Below, piece after piece: positions 5,766 through 6,227 of a DNA stretch of 6,227 nucleotides (position 1 is its first letter; each line of letters begins with the position of its first letter). Source of the stretch: Dehalococcoidia bacterium (GTDB lineage: Bacteria > Chloroflexota > Dehalococcoidia > Dehalococcoidales > RBG-16-60-22); assembly GCA_030615655.1 (NCBI GenBank), contig JAUWYU010000092.1:1-6227 (forward strand). Reading direction: 5' to 3'. The position numbers and the translations under genes were made by a program. The notes below the pieces were generated by a model. That model worked only from the letters and a program-made list of their open reading frames with translations, was not told the DNA's origin and did not search any database.

Positions 5766-6227
5766 TCGTCCCAGAGGCGGAAGGGCGGATATTCATCGGT
5801 CATTAAGGCAGCGTATGCCCACACGCGGTACACCCAGCGGTTAAAGCCGATGACCAGCTTGAAGATACTCTGTGGATATTTTCCGGTAAACAGCACCGCT
5901 ATAGCGCCAAAAATGGCAAGTGCAAATATCAGACCACCGGAATTACTGCCTCCCTGGAAGGTACCGATAATAATATAATGCGGTATTGCCAGCAGCCACC
6001 ATTTAATCAGCACCAGCCCGCGAGATAACTTCTCGGGGTAGGCTACGGTAAGGTCAGCCGGGTAGTCCTCGACGGATTCGAGAGTAAACGGCGGGTACTT
6101 ATCAGTGCCCAGGGCCTGGTAGCTGTAAAAGCCCACCCGCCATGCCCAGCGCAGGACTCCCACATTAAAATCGAATAAGCCGCGTGGATATTTTCCTGTG
6201 AACAGGATTGCGAAAAAGGCGATAATC
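5762..6227 (-). CDS. DUF4389 membrane protein with two repeats, 5' end off the window
   Basis: The frame is open from the right edge to a TAA (complement of 5762-5764), giving 154 visible residues. The GTG at 6163 is not the start, because the reading frame upstream of it encodes FTGKYPRGLFDF, which belongs to the same domain. The visible part contains one repeat ending (FTGKYP at 9-14 through TDKYPPFTL at 41-49), then YPEKLSRGLVLIKWWLLAIPH (63-83, split by a membrane helix at about 69-90), a second helix (about 98-113) and a second FTGKYP (113-118) through TDEYPPFRL (143-151). YP-x-x-LSRGL, KW-LLAIPHY and FTG-x-YP are hallmarks of DUF4389 (PF14333), common in Actinobacteria and Chloroflexota. 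The function of the family is unknown. It is convergent with mutM, and its promoter lies outside the window. Confidence 0.88.
   Translation of the reverse strand, partial: IIAFFAILFTGKYPRGLFDFNVGVLRWAWRVGFYSYQALGTDKYPPFTLESVEDYPADLTVAYPEKLSRGLVLIKWWLLAIPHYIIIGTFQGGSNSGGLIFALAIFGAIAVLFTGKYPQSIFKLVIGFNRWVYRVWAYAALMTDEYPPFRLWDD

Noticed and set aside
5762..6163. GTG 6163 as the start of a 133-residue DUF4389 protein.
   Set aside because: Codons upstream to the window edge encode FTGKYPRGLFDF, the same motif as the downstream repeat, so the gene begins outside the window.

Overview
This is an ordinary chromosomal stretch of a moderate-GC bacterium. It has densely packed genes, some GTG and TTG starts, and no mobile element, CRISPR array, tRNA or rRNA. 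The protein style suggests a Chloroflexota (Dehalococcoidia-like) or related lineage: the VSHRVVNK-type histidine phosphatase, a YtxG/YtxH-like pair, and a Pol I with an intact proofreading domain followed by Fpg. That assignment comes from recollection of protein style, not from a search, and is weak.

Layout. Positions 1-333 hold the C-terminal end of a histidine phosphatase gene that enters from the left edge. A near-consensus sigma-70-type promoter (340-368) then precedes two small overlapping membrane-protein genes: a DUF948/YtxG-like protein (413-700) and a YtxH-like glycine-zipper protein (693-935). A 95-bp gap with a possible weak hairpin terminator follows. Next is a 368-residue AI-2E/PerM-family membrane protein that starts with TTG (1031-2137). 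A 75-bp gap carries an extended -10 element placed so close to the polA ATG that a leaderless mRNA is predicted. Full-length DNA polymerase I (2213-4951) and Fpg/MutM (4956-5765) are 4 bp apart. A two-repeat DUF4389 membrane protein (5762-6227, minus strand, 5' end off the right edge) converges on mutM, and the two stop codons share a TTAA.

How they fit together. polA and mutM form a DNA repair unit. Fpg excises oxidised purines and nicks the backbone, and Pol I fills the repair gap. All catalytic residues checked by eye are present in both, including the 3'-5' exonuclease set of Pol I. The YtxG/YtxH-like pair looks like an envelope or stress module transcribed from its own promoter. The AI-2E protein and the DUF4389 protein are membrane proteins without an assignable substrate.

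No previously undescribed system stands out. The points most worth a second look are the predicted leaderless polA transcript and the Glu-to-Asp change at the steric-gate position of Pol I motif A.
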